Below, piece by piece: positions 24,607 through 36,000 of a stretch of DNA of 64,000 nt. The DNA is taken from NCBI GenBank assembly GCA_948099385.1, contig CANUEZ040000024.1:24711001-24775000 (forward strand). The letters are read 5' to 3'. Numbering within the stretch: the stretch's first letter is position 1; the number at the start of each line of letters is the position of its first letter. The translations under genes and the position numbers were made by a program. Origin of the DNA: Fasciola hepatica. Lineage: Eukaryota; Platyhelminthes; Trematoda; Plagiorchiida; Fasciolidae. The notes below the pieces were generated by a model. The model was not told the DNA's origin. It saw only the letters and a list, made by a program, of their open reading frames with translations, and did not search any database.

Positions 24607-24804
24607 GTGGGGGTGATGACCCCAACTGAGGTCGCCAAATCGTTGGTCTTCGTCGACAGTGGGTCAAACACAACCCTGGTGAAGGAGCGGTTCGCCAACA
24701 AAAGATGGCTCACTAAGAGCACGACGCCGTTAGCAGTGAGCATGGTGGGCAGAACACAAGTAATGCCTGCCGGTCGGCTGAGATTACAGCTCATCTCTTT
24801 ATAA
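24607..24804 (+). pseudogene. BEL/Pao aspartic protease remnant
   Basis: A 65-codon open stretch contains VFVDSGSNTTLV at 24646-24682. This carries the D-S-G of a retroviral-type aspartic protease and the hydrophobic-hydrophobic-D-S/T-G motif context of BEL/Pao. It normally processes the Gag-Pol polyprotein. It ends at a TAA shortly after the active-site loop, so it is truncated relative to a full protease fold. Sequence further on to about 25380 carries stops. Confidence 0.7.
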
Positions 24805-25386
24805 ACTAACGGGCAAATCGAATAAGAGAGGGCATTTACGTTAACACCAGTGTCGGTGGACGCAATTTTGACTAGGTGGCCTCACCGGCAAGATGAAACC
24901 GTCGCAGACTGGGATGACGACGCAGTGGACCCCCTTATAGGGTGTAACGTGCCCGAAGCACGTTGGGTACTGGACCGGAGAGTGGGCAACCGCCAGACAC
25001 CTTATGTCGTATGCAAGGCTCCGGGATAGATATTATATGGTCCAGTAAGTGGACGTGGTTTCGTAAATTATGCATCAGCCAAAACGGACCGCATAGAGTG
25101 TTACCTGCCGCGGCCGTATGAAAACGGGTTTCACTATATTGGATATGAAAGACTACGAGTGTCTCAAGAGGATACCTTCGCGGTGCAGATGATGCGGCAA
25201 TGAAATAGAGGCCTTAAAATCAGCCCGAGGTTACCCTCTTATGATGTACACCAGCTGACCGTTTGGTTGACAGGAGAAACCATGCAATGCCAAGACTACT
25301 ACGAGCGAAAGAAAGCTTTTTTCGAGGTCAAGATCTGTGGGAATGATAAGCAGAAATAATGAAGCGAAACAAAGCTCTCGACTACG

Positions 25387-26781
25387 TTGAAAAGGTGCCT
25401 GCTGCCACCGACTGCCAGAAGAGGTTCTGGTATCCACCTCACCACTCGGTTCCCACCCCTGAAGAAGCCCGAAAAGCTACAGGTGCTGCTTGACTGTGCA
25501 GCCAAGTTCCAGGGCAAGTCGTTAAACGATGGCCTGCAACAGGGGCCTGACTGGACCACGCCATTGGTTGAAGTTTTGTGCTTTTTCATAGTTGGTGGAG
25601 TAGCCTTGTCCGCCGACATCAGGGAAACGTTCCTCCATATGAAGATGCTGGCAGAAGAGCGAGACGCGTTGCATTTCCTATCGTGAAAAGAGAACAACCG
25701 GGAAGACGCAGTGATAAATCATAGGATGGCCGCCCACCCCTACGGATCCATATCGTCACCATTTTGTCCTAACTACGCCCTTCGAGGGACAGCTAACAAA
25801 CATGAAGCTTTGGTCCACTGATCGGTAGTAGATAGCGCCAGCAGGAACTTCCATGTCGATGACCATCTTGGATCATTCAGTGATGTAGACTCGGCCCTAG
25901 CGAGTTTCAGATACCTTACAAAATCGCCAAAAGAGGGCGGCTCCCACCTCACGAGATGGATGTCGAACGCCTGAGAAATGCTCGGAGTCAGTCAGTGTCA
26001 TGAGAGGCCCGAAATGGTTCGAGATCTGGACGGCCCTCTGCTACCTACCAAACACACGCTAAGAATAGAATGGAATGCTGAAACGGAAGAATTTGTTTTC
26101 AAGCTAAACGTTCTCAAGCAACCAGTAGCTCGTTGCTTTATGCTATCAGCCGTCTCCAGTTTGTTCGATCAGCTCGGCCTTTTCTCCCCCTGGTAGCTAC
26201 CTGGAAGGATCCTGCTGCGACGGCTCTACCGTAAGAAAGTCGATTGGGACCATCCACTTGACCGAGAAGACCGGTTGGGCTGGGAAGAATTTCTAAACAT
26301 TTTAAAGAAACTAGGAGACATGCGGATCCGACTATGCTTGCCCCCTAGTCGTACAGCACAGATGGGAGAACTACACGCCCTTTCTGACGCATCCAAAATC
26401 GGTTACGGAACCACGGTGCACGGACGATGGTGCACGGGAGATGGACAGTATGCTACGAGTATCCAGTTCACCAAAGCCCGCGTTGCCCCACTTGATTCGG
26501 TTTTTATCCCGAGCCTTGAACTCAGCGCAGCCGCGTTAGCAGTCATGGCGATACAAGCGGTATAGGGATGTCTCCACTTCTATGTTTGGTTGGCTGGTTT
26601 CTGGACGAACTCGACTGTAGTACTGTGTTACACTAACAACGTCGGGAGTCGTTTTGGCACTTTCGTGGCTGGTAGGCTTTCTATCATCCACAGCGAATCG
26701 ACCATGACCCAGTGGAACCATGTCAAGTCTGGTGATATCCCGGCCGACCTGTGCTCTCGAGGTGCGATCAACCTCCGTTAA
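25387..26781 (+). pseudogene. BEL/Pao reverse transcriptase and RNase H, five in-frame stops
   Basis: One reading frame stays collinear with BEL pol for 1395 nt without a frameshift but is cut by five stops (TGA at 25684, 25819 and 25972; TAG at 26194 and 26563). RT signatures in order: LDCAAKFQGKSLND and LQQGPD near 25480-25550, ALSADI at 25605-25622, NHRMAAHP and SISSPFC beyond the first stop, and a catalytic box of HVDD (25852-25863), where the family has YVDD. RNase H follows: LHALSDAS at 26371-26394 with its aspartate kept, then FWTNSTVVL near 26595. The stops make a full protein impossible unless they are bypassed. Confidence 0.85.
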
Positions 26782-26859
26782 CCCGACATGTGAACGGAAG
26801 GACCGAAATTCCTGCAAATGCCTAAGCAGGGCTGGTCTGTGTGCGAACTATAGAATTAA

Positions 26860-28340
26860 AGCTGGAGATTAAACGCGTATTGATGACGGCCATGGTCGCC
26901 GAATCGGCATTCATTTCGTCCCGATTGGTCGGGTTTTCCTCCTGAACGGAGACGCTTCGGTCATTAGTTTGGTCGGCCAGGTTCAAGAGACATTGGCTGG
27001 CCATAAAAAGGATCCGTTCATCCAGCCGGATAAGAATGAGTCCGATAAGCTTCGATGAATTACGGGCCGCAGAATACGACTGATGCAAGATGATACAACG
27101 AGAGGCTTTCACCCGAGAACTCGAGAGGGCCGAAGAAGCGGGACCAATCGACAAGAAAATATCATCTCCCAGAGGCGACTTGAAGCACTTAAACCCCAAA
27201 CTCATTAATGGAGTACTACGGGTAGATGGTGGGAAGACAAACTCTCACCTGAGCTTTGACGCGAAATGCCCCTTATTGCTACCGGCTCGAGAACCCGTGG
27301 TAGGGCTAATGATCTAAAACGTCCACGCCGTGAAAGTACATTCCGGGGAAGTCACGTGACAGGCATCATCTGAAAGCGCCTGTAAAGGAGTTCAGGAAAC
27401 CTTGTTCCATTCGTTAGCGACCATGTTACAGACAACATTTTTTACTTTTACGAGCTATCTGTGCCGGAATTTCGATCTTTCGTTTGGTTGCTCTAAATCT
27501 ATGTCACAGACTTGACTCCGACCTTTGCCTCGAGCGAAATTCGCTTAGCTTGCACTTCATTGTGACTGTATTCGGTAATCTCATCTGTATCTAACCTTTT
27601 GCTGTGATTCAGCCAGCAGAAAACAGCACATGGCCAGCTGCCAGAATTCTAGAGTGAATCCGGGTTGGTGGCCGTTCAGTGACACCATGCTGGATCAAGT
27701 GTGGGAAGAGGTTGGAAAAGGCGATACGGGTGTATCATGAAGTGCACGAAGTCACGCGCCGTGCACTTAGAGGTTACGCACCCGATGACTACCGGCTCCT
27801 TCCTCGAGGCCTTGTAGCACTTTATCAACCGAGAAGGCAAACCTGCAGATATATACTCCGACAAAGGGTCAAACTTCGCGGACGTTCATCGGGAACTGCA
27901 GCGTTGGTGCAAAAACATTGACAGGGATGAGCTACAAAATCGGACAGCAGCCTATGGCATACGATGGCACTTCAATCCCCCCAGGACAGCGTATGGGAAC
28001 GCCTGATCCGGTCCACCAGGCGAATATCGCTGTCGATAATTAAGCAACAGCCGCCCGACGACGCAACATTGAGCACCGCCACGGCCGAGATCAAAAGAAT
28101 TCTGAACAGCCGCCCACTGGCTCCGGTAACGAGCGGCGACCCCACCCATCTGGCTCTCACCTCGAATGGCCCAAGGATGCTTGGGTTGAACGAGGGCTTT
28201 CCAGGACCGACGAACCTCTCTGAAAGCTACATCCATGGACGGAAGCAGGCAAACCATCGTGCAAAGGGTTTAGGAGGCGATGGCTGTGGGAGTACCTACC
28301 GGCTCTGCAAGCTGGACAGAAGTGGCCGACCAAAGTAAGA
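26860..28340 (+). pseudogene. BEL/Pao integrase remnant
   Basis: The line continues after RNase H with a 75-codon open piece (27090-27317) containing RGDLKHLNPKLI and FDAKCPLLLPAREP, the segment just before the integrase zinc-binding domain in BEL pol. The zinc-binding part (27330-27600) is not recognisable. The core is present in pieces: WWPFSDT near 27667, YSDKGSNF at 27854-27877 (catalytic aspartate kept, N of DNGTNF changed to K), RWHFNPP in a shifted frame, and VWERLIRS at about 27990-28012 with the catalytic glutamate. Frameshifts and stops inactivate it. Confidence 0.78.
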
Positions 28341-28589
28341 CCATTTAAGGTTGGGGTTGTAGTGATGATCACCGACTAACACGCGCATTCCAGAACCTGG
28401 CCTTTAAGCGTTGTTATGGGACCATCATAAGCTCTAAAGAAGTGATAAGAACTGTCAGGTTGAAGACCGCAAACGAAATGCTGATCCAAGACGTACGTAG
28501 TATCATCCTCCTCGAGAGTGTAGTCGGAGAAGCCCGGTAGATTATTCATCATTCGTCTTTGAAGTGGGTAGATGTACCCCCTATGTGTG

Positions 28590-28835
28590 GAGCACCTACG
28601 ACATACCGGCGTATTGAACTAGAAATACACCCAGACACACACACACACACGATACAAGTTTGCGCTTCATAGTCTCCATCATACACTTTGCAGTGCTTGC
28701 CGCTCTTTTGACGTTATGGAAGGCGTTTCCCATATGTGGTAGTAGTTGTGATTCTGTCATACACCCAGACACACGTGGATCACACAATTACGTGATAAAT
28801 ATTTATGCTTCATGACCCCCATCAAGCGATCGGCA
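28590..28835. repeat. Short duplicated segment with CA microsatellite
   Basis: In the 3' part of the BEL element the phrase atacacccagacacac occurs at about 28625 and again at about 28761. It is followed in both cases by a divergent stretch ending near gcttcat and ccatca. The first copy holds a run of about ten CA units. This looks like a diverged tandem duplication with a period near 136 bp. Confidence 0.5.
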
Positions 28836-29210
28836 GGACTGATTGTTCCCCGCTTATCACCGGCACTTTGGAAGAGACCTCCCGCAGGTGGTAGCTGTTA
28901 CTATTTGCCTATATACCAGAAAGCGGCCTCACCCGTGGCACCCACAAACACTCACACAGGCACACGCAGCCGATACATGATGGCTCCCCCCGTTTCTTCT
29001 TCACACAGGCCAGTGATCAGTCGTTCTCATGGACGATTCGGGGTAGAATAGCAAAGGTGTGGCCACCGGACCTTGCGCGATTGTGCGTAGAATGGTGACT
29101 GCAGAAGTACTAGGTACGCCCGCTGACAGCTGGGCTTAGGTCGATGGGGAAATCAGATCCTTATTCCAAACTTTTGCTCTGCTAAGATTCGGGGAGATTT
29201 TGGTGGATGG

Positions 29211-29577
29211 TGTAAAGACCGGTCGTGGAAACCCCTTCCTTCCCCAGAAACACTGCAGTTTCGTGTCTCCTCGACATCGGTCACTCGGTAATGCTATTGG
29301 CTTGCTTTTATGCACTGCGTGTTTTCGTAAACCAACGTTTGCTTGTTCGCGTCCAGCGCGCCACGCTGTCATATCCTTTTTTGGACCTGCACGACACACG
29401 CGCTCCTTTCTCGCACGCCGCAATTCGGTTCTCGTTTTCTGAGTCCCTGTAGATGCATGAATTATGTTCGTATCTACTTTATGTCATCGTTCATTTAATA
29501 ATCTAATATCGTAGAGTTTCACGGATAATCACCTTCTGGTTTCGGGGTCCATTTCGAATTCGGCTGCGTATTGCTGA
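29211..29577 (+). repeat. BEL/Pao right (3') LTR
   Basis: Direct repeat of 22836-23202, starting TGTAAAGACC. It differs at about six positions (for example gtcg for gccg near the start, gcgtg for gcatg, and the final 12 bases). The CR1 thumb sequence resumes immediately after its end. Confidence 0.88.
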
Positions 29578-29930
29578 AAGGCTCCATACATCAGCTGCAC
29601 CGGGCGTCTTCAAGCTCCGTATTTTTCCTCGGTGAAGAGGCGGCGAGTAGGCAGGGATTTGATAGAGACCTTCAAGTTGATGACGGATTTGTGAGGTGTG
29701 AACCGAGAAGACCCCTGCCCTCTGATCTCAGAGAGGGACACAAGAAGAACGGCCTTAGACTACGAAGGAGGCACTCGAAGGTCCGCATCAGGGCAAATCA
29801 CTTCTCGGGTAGCACGATACCCCAGTGGATCCAGCTCATGGGGTAAGTGGTAAATACCACAACTGCCAGGGCCTCTGAGAAGGCTGTAGACTGAGGACGG
29901 ATGGCTGTTTGCCCCGATTTGATTTGGACC
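29578..29930 (+). mobile_element. CR1-like LINE 3' part, continuation of the copy at 21660-22835
   Basis: In one plus frame FSSVKRRRVGRDLIETFKLM matches the CR1 thumb (LFSLxxRRxRGDLIxTFKxL). In the next frame IRANHFSGSTIPQWIQLMG followed by VVNTTTARASEKAVD matches the C-terminus (IRxxFFSxRVxxxWNxLPxxVVxAxxVxxFKxxLD). This is what should follow the block that ends at the left LTR, so the two parts are the halves of one LINE split by the BEL insertion. It is inactive. Confidence 0.65.
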
Positions 29931-30900
29931 ATTTGCAAGTGAGATGCTAGCAACTTTCCAGTCACTTTTTTATGCCAGGGCTGTTGCCGCAAGAAAACAC
30001 AGCCTTCTAGATAAAGAAAACCATCTTGTAGGTTTGACGGCTACGAAAATGCGCAGACGACACAAACTTCTGGACACATTATTGACTTCAGCCACACGAG
30101 GTTTTGACCGCGCCGTATGTCCAGCGCTGGTTGAACTTTTAGGTTGCTCTATGTTGGACTAAACTATGAAGTGTCCTGCGAAATAAGGCAGCTTATTTAG
30201 CACAGCTCTACTTACAACAGCAACCACGAGGAGCCCTTCGTATTCAGAGAACCTTTTAACTCTCCCCTAGAAGTTCTTGAGTCTTGTGTGATTTCATTTG
30301 CTGAGCTACCGTCTTTCTCGCTTAGTAAGACGGGTTTATTTCAACTGTTTATCGATCTTCAACGGTTTCGTGGAAAGTGTCTCCTTTGGTTCATAATTCG
30401 CCTTTAGGTTACACTTTCAATGGAGTGTGAGATCCACCCTAGCCTGATAACAGGATTCGGAAGTGAGAAGCCGAATGCACCCAGTCCGACGTTTGTACTG
30501 GGTGGAACGGTGGAGATTGTTGTTGGATTAGGAAGGAAGTTTACTATTCGTACTTCCAGAACAGCTGAGTCGGACGGGTTTGTGGTCCTTTCATGGAGAC
30601 TGGGGGGCTGGACAGTATACAGCACTCCAACCTGGACATAGCCCGGCTCCATCTTTGGGAATACACGGAAGATAAGAGTAAGAAGCGGCGCATGGAGCGT
30701 TAATAAGGTCATATACAGAAGTCACAGGATCGCCCTAAAGAACAGTCGCTGAAATAGCAGGAACAAGGCTGGTGGTTACACTTTTACAGCTGCTCTTAAT
30801 ACCGTTCTAGAGGCTGCTAATTACGAGTGGGTGAGGCAGAAACCAAAGAAGAGAAAGCAACGAAAGATTAGATCCTTAAAGCAAGAGGTGATAAACAACG
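29931..30900. other. Unassigned stretch
   Basis: No element, gene or RNA was recognised. Open frames of 60-100 codons at 30404-30712 on both strands overlap each other and show no motif. It may be the 3' or 5' untranslated part of the neighbouring LINEs. Confidence 0.4.
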
Positions 30901-31011
30901 ACTTGAAGAGGGATGAATCTGAATTGCCGACTCTGGAATTCTGATTAAAGGACCTCCAGAGGCGGATTCAGCAAACGAAACAGGAAGAGAGTCGAATGCT
31001 GCCGATTCCTA

Positions 31012-31593
31012 ATGAACATGAACCGTTCTGGAGGGAATAAAGGTAGGAAAGACAGACAGAAGATAGCACTCGGTGAGCCGCACGTCTCATGTGTCGCGCA
31101 TCCGGTCCCCTTAAGAGGAGTGCATAGATTGAGGACGCGGAAGTCCTCGTACTCCAGAATGGGCATCGAGACTGCACGGTCAACTCTAGTCGATCGTGCC
31201 GATGAACGCACCGGGGATTTGCTGCTGGCTAGGGCTGCAGTGGTAGACCACAACAGCAATGGCCGGTACCGCCTTGTACCGAGAGGACACAGGGGAGTGC
31301 AGGGTAGAATCATGAATGAATCTGCCGTGGATCCGGCGAAATGCCAACAAGGGCAGCAGAAAGTGGCTCCTAGCTTTTGGGGCTATGTAATGACGGCGAT
31401 AGCCGGGCCACCGAAGTCGTCGGGAACGGTGGTCACTAAGGGCTCTTGTGGAGACAAGAACTGCAAGCGGATTAGGCGGGCTGAAAATGACGCGACCCTC
31501 ACGAACATGGGGGCTGCAGTACTCCGGGACGAATGGACTGGGAAGTATCAGGGGTCTCAGGTACTTGGAGGTCTCCGTGCTCCCCAGCGATAA
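31012..31593 (+). pseudogene. Possible LINE ORF1, unrecognised 193-codon frame
   Basis: The frame lies just upstream of the endonuclease segment, where a CR1 ORF1 would end. It is basic and polar, with no zinc knuckle, no RRM-like block and no coiled coil that I can see. Nothing at the protein level was recognised. The opposite strand has an equally long frame (31186-31707), so the openness may be due to composition. The function is only a positional guess. Confidence 0.25.
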
Positions 31594-31769
31594 ATGAAGT
31601 TGCAAAACCTTACTACCACTTTGAGTGCTGCGCCCTAAGGCTGTGCAGGTTTGAAAGGGAGTGTCCGTCCATTGAAGCGGATGCGGCGATCTTATCCACC
31701 AAAGCACGTAAAGTTAAAGAAAAACGAACAGAATTATCCGAGCCACTTGGGAGCACAACGCTTCAGTGG

Positions 31770-32200
31770 TCGCGTCACTGAAACATGGCTTCCCAAAGAG
31801 GGTCGTGTGCCATAACCAATACGTAAACATTTCTCGACTTATAGACAGGATGGAGTGCAAGATTGCCTTGGATGAGGAGTGGCCACCCTCAGCAGGTCAG
31901 ATACAAACCAAAGTTAGTTCCAGACCACGTTAAGTACTCGAGATGCTCAGCCGTATGCCTTTACGATCACCCTCCCAGCCAGAAAGGTCGACGTTATCTA
32001 TGTCTACAGAGCACAGAGAACCAACCGCGACGGGAATGTTGGCCCACTGTGGAATCTCACGAACTAAGGGCGAAAGCGAAACCCTCATAGCGGGTGATTT
32101 CAAATTACCGCCTGGATCGCAGGCGTAGAGTCATTTGGAGTGGCTGCCTGCAAGTGCATCGCAAAAACGTGTTTAGGAGGATGCCGGATGTGGGGCTGGA
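31770..32200 (+). pseudogene. CR1 APE-type endonuclease remnant
   Basis: This endonuclease nicks the target DNA to start target-primed reverse transcription. VTETWLP at 31774-31794 matches the SETWL strand that carries the catalytic glutamate. VDVIYVYRA near 31990 matches the xxVVCVYRPP strand. LIAGDFKLPPG at 32084-32113 matches the LVxGDFNxPxxDW motif, with the catalytic aspartate kept but the asparagine replaced by lysine. The three blocks lie in different frames, so the domain is broken. Confidence 0.65.
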
Positions 32201-32649
32201 TGCGCACCATTTCTGCTGGATCTTGCAACAACGAGCCTCGCAAACTACGTGTCCAAGCTACAGTGCTGTGCACCGTTTGGCAAGAGTCTCACGTGTGTTG
32301 CAGGATCGCCCTACTCATGCGGCAACCTGAGGTAGCCTCAAGACTAGTCAAGAATTTCGGTAGTAGGGATACAGATAAGCTCAGCGGAGCTGACGCGGGA
32401 TACTGTAGAGGCTACTTTCGAGAAACGCTGGAATGTAACAAACGGGTGACTGAGTGCCCTCCAGAACGAGTTTTCACCCTTGAAATGGAGGGAACGGGAT
32501 GGAAAATCAGTGTGGTGGAAGACTGCGGCAGCCGAGATCACCAAAAGTAGAAACCTCGCTGGAACCTTTACAAAGCTTCAGCCAGGGTTAGGAAACTAAA
32601 TCTTTGCGAGGGAATCGTGTAAAAATATCTGCAGATAATTAAAGTCCAC

Positions 32650-33880
32650 ATGTCAGCGAGTCCAGAAGGCATCCATCCAGCTATCCTCAGGCTGTTGTGG
32701 TATACTTTAGCCCCATCGATGTGCAAGCTGTACAGGTCAACACTGAGCCAGAATAAGCTGCCTCAGGATTGGAAAATGCCGCAGTCGGGGCAATACATAA
32801 GGGTGGACTTTAGTCGACCACAGGCAGTTGTAGGCCGGTGAGCCTAGCTAGCATTCCGTGTAAAGAGCTTGAGATAAACCGCGCGCACGTCTATCAGCGC
32901 TTGCTGGAGTACTGCATGCTAAACCCAGCTCAGTACAGGCCCTTAAATAATAGATGTTGATTGGCCAACCTCTTGTGTTTCTCAGTTGAAGTGACTTGAC
33001 GGCTGGGTGAAGGTAGAAAGGCCGACTATGCTACTTTTACTTCAGCAAGCCGTTTGACTCAATTAATCATTGTCTATTGCTGAGCAAGTTGGGGGCTTTC
33101 GGTATGGGTGGGCCAGCCCACTGCAGGATGAGATCTTCTTTTCTGCATTACGTTTAACGCTGGAGTAGGGGACAGGTTATCTTGCATTACAGGGGCAGTC
33201 GTATAACTAGTAATCGAACATTGATTTCGTGTTACCCTGTTAGACACGACCTTTTCGTTCAGCTGAAACCTAATCGATAATTCAGAGCAACTTTGCCGGG
33301 GGCGTTTTGATATGTCCTCATTTGGCCAAACTCTTTCGTTTATGTATCGTATCAAGGTGGAGTTTTAGATTGCACAGCCTTTTGCTCGGCACTGTTGTCA
33401 TTCTGATTTTTGAGTTACCAGTGTTAATGTCTAGCTCGATGAAAGTCACCAGGGGTATGCCTCAGAGACCCGCCCTAGGCTCCACACTACTCATGCCGTT
33501 TACTGACAACCTGGCATCCGCCCTTCAATCGCCTGGTCTCATTTTTGCGGAAGCCTTAAAGGTGGTGGGATCGGAGGACAGGAGCGACCCAGGCAGGGAA
33601 GTACCAACATCCATGAACTGGACACACTAGTGAGAATCACCGCCGGAGGCTGGAAAAAGCCACTTGATATCAGGGGTGACAAAAAGCCAAACCGTCGTCC
33701 ATACCCAGGGGCCATTCACGACGGAGACATTTAGTGGGATCAAAGACATCGGGGTCATCTTGATCGGTAAATTTAAATGGTCAGCCCAGTGCATGACTGC
33801 TCCACAGAAGACTCGTGATGAACTCTTAAAACCGAATTGTCTTGTCGGAAGCCAGAAAGATTCCGAAAAATTTAAATGGC
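32650..33880 (+). pseudogene. CR1 reverse transcriptase remnant
   Basis: Blocks in order: SPEGIHPAIL and LPQDWK (32655-32775), matching the CR1 SAGPDxIHPxxL and LPxDWK; PVSLASIPCKELE (about 32835-32875); a QYRPLNNRC equivalent of QHGFRKGRSC; VTRGMPQRPALG (33445-33480), equivalent to VPQGSVLGP; FAEALKVVG (about 33545), where FADDxKLVG is expected, so the catalytic pair is lost; and GPFTTETFSGIKDIGV (about 33708-33755) before the thumb. Frames shift repeatedly. Confidence 0.72.
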
Positions 33881-34512
33881 TATAGAGCTACTCTACTAAG
33901 AACGTAGCCTGCAGGCTCGGTCATCCTTCTGCGAAAAAAACACCGCCTGCTTGAAGACAGTCCAACGTCTTGAGAAGTGAATGGCTGAGGGGCAGAGGCC
34001 TCAGATGTATGAAAATAGGTTCTGCTATCTCCGACCCTCCTCTCTAGAAAGCAAGAGACTTTGGAGAGATCTCGCGGAAACATTTGAGATATTGAAAGAT
34101 TTTTCCGGTCTCGGGCCGGATAAAATTCACCAAATGTCCTCAGATTCTCGAGAAAAGTGACACAAGGAGGACCTGCTGAAGGTTTGGGCCTGGTTGATAG
34201 GCACATTACAATTCATTAGCTACGTGCTGGTGGACGTCTTGAGCTGTCTGCTTGGTAGAAGGAAAGACCTGCAGTTCTTCAGAGGGGTCCTGGTTAATAA
34301 GTGAAACGAAGTTAACCCTAAGTCCGTGTGAGCAGCTATTAGCGCCCGTATTTGAAGTGACAAATAAGCAGTCGTTCAAAATGCAAATCGAAAAGCGCAA
34401 AGCCGAGCAGCCCGATGGAGACCCATTCAAAAACCCAAATACAGCATTCGAATAAGGCCCTCCATACAGCACCGCGGAGGTGCTTGGTTTGGTGTCTTAG
34501 TATTCTCCTCAG

Positions 34513-34768
34513 TTAAGTCTGGACCTGCTCCCGTATAGAGTCTGTAGACCCCGGTCCTCGGTTTAGGACGCGTTGGCGAACGTACTCGGCAGCGAGCAAA
34601 AAAGCAGAACTCAAAACGCTGGAGCGGGACAAGGTATATATTGGAGGGACGCAAAAACGTGCAGACAGCGTGCACAGGCGGAGCAAGTGGCGCCACCAAA
34701 ATCGGTAATTGTTGAAGTAGACAAATTTGTTAGTCTTTGTAATCGTGTGTTGTATCGGTAGCGCTACA
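34513..34768 (-). repeat. Ty3/gypsy LTR, left (3' LTR of the element)
   Basis: 256 bp, matching 39869-40102. It is longer by two insertions of 14 and 8 bp. In element orientation it begins TGTAG. A shared core runs from ggacctgctcccgtatagag to the segment around tatatattggagggacgc and on to caccaaaatcggtaatt. Confidence 0.85.
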
Positions 34769-36000
34769 GGATTCTTCCCCTAGAAGGCCAACGAAATTGG
34801 GCTCCGATCTGTGATTGGTACGTCGGCTTCGGTGGCGAGGGATGTTTCCGTGCCTGCCGCCGCGATCGAACAAAACAAAGAGGCCAGCACAAGCCGTTCT
34901 CCGACTCACACTGGCCGCCGTGCTTTGATCGCACAATTGCGTCCTCCTCAACAATTCACCCGACCGGGGTAGATCCTGCTTGTGACTTAGCAGTGGTGAT
35001 TGTGTTGTACGGCTTTTCGTTGCCGGCATATCCCAAAGTTCCGTTTGCCTGTGGTTGAAATTGCTTTCGTAAACGAGCCAGCGTCCGGCCTCAAATGAGT
35101 CCAGTCGCGATCTAACGTGCGTTCTGTTTGGGCCATGCAAAATCCTGGAATTCCATATGGTTCGGTCCGACGGGACAAGCTGGAAGGCAAGAAACACAGA
35201 GAAGCTGCTGTAACGAACGTCTGAGCAATGCGTAGCCAAATTCGCAACGGATCCCAAAATCAAAAGACGATTATCCGTGATATTCTACGATACTAGATTA
35301 TTACAGTAAACAATGACATAAACAATATACAAACCTCAATAATACGATCACAAGGACTCAACAACGAGAAACCGAATAGCAGCGTGTGAGCAGACAGCAC
35401 GTGCGTCACGCAGGTCCTGAACAAGGATGTGCCAAAGTAGCGCTCTGAGCGCGAACAAACAACAATTGATCCAGAAAAACAACCAGTTCGTAAAGACAAG
35501 TCAATAGTGTATGGAAATGAGTGATGTTGGGAAAAAACACTGAATCGCGAGGGAAAAAGGGGGATTTTCCACGACCGGCTGTTACAGCTGCTCCTTACTG
35601 AGCGGACGGATATTCGACTGAGAGGGACATACCGGTGCAACACAGACTGCTGCTACCCTTGATGTGCTTTCATGCATAATAAAACGAAGCACAAGTTGAA
35701 TATGAAAAGTAAACTTAAGTATATACAACTGTAACATATTCAGAAAACCTCGTTGACTGTCACAGCTCGCGGCCGAGTCTATTTCTCCTGTTGACGGATG
35801 CCGCTGTGTCTTCCCTGGAGTTTGGTGTAGCAACAAGTTATGAAGAATCATTAGTGGGAGTAACAGATGCCGACTGAGAAAGACTAAAAGAAGGTTGTGA
35901 GCAGGTGGGGACATTGGGAGGGTTGTTTGGGGTGGGTTCTACCTCGATGAAGGCTGGTTTAAGGCGGTCTATGCTGATGGCCCCTTTCGTGTCTTCGACG

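Larger units (their letters stand above)
22836..29577 (+). mobile_element. BEL/Pao LTR retrotransposon, nearly complete but with stops
   Basis: Two direct repeats of about 367 bp, both beginning TGTAA, flank 6.0 kb that holds gag, protease, RT, RNase H and integrase in BEL/Pao order on the plus strand. The LTRs differ at about six positions. I could not find a clean target-site duplication. The flanks on both sides belong to one CR1 copy, so the element inserted into that LINE. Coding is inactivated by stops in gag and pol and by frameshifts in gag and integrase. A purine-rich run (ggggag, then ggtggatgg) just before the right LTR may be the polypurine tract. Confidence 0.88.
30900..34160 (+). 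mobile_element. CR1-like LINE with endonuclease and RT, decayed
   Basis: Plus-strand LINE in the order possible ORF1 (31012-31593, unassigned), APE-type endonuclease (about 31770-32200), RT (32650-33640) and C-terminal segment (to about 34160). Frames change many times and stops are frequent. The RT blocks resemble those of the CR1 copies at 22030 and 41930, but the three are not identical. The 5' limit is a guess. The element ends before the gypsy LTR at 34513. Confidence 0.72.

Noticed and set aside
25387..26781. Reassigned TGA codons as an explanation for the open BEL frame
   Set aside because: Two of the five stops are TAG, and the gag and integrase parts also have frameshifts and other stops, so a different genetic code would not restore the protein.
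28620..28835. CRISPR-like or satellite array from the repeated CA-containing phrase
   Set aside because: Only two diverged copies around a CA microsatellite within a BEL element, without regular repeats and spacers.
34252..34455. 67-codon plus-strand frame with a polar tail next to the gypsy LTR
   Set aside because: Protein-like in its last third, but short, unsupported by motif and overlapped by an 88-codon frame on the other strand.
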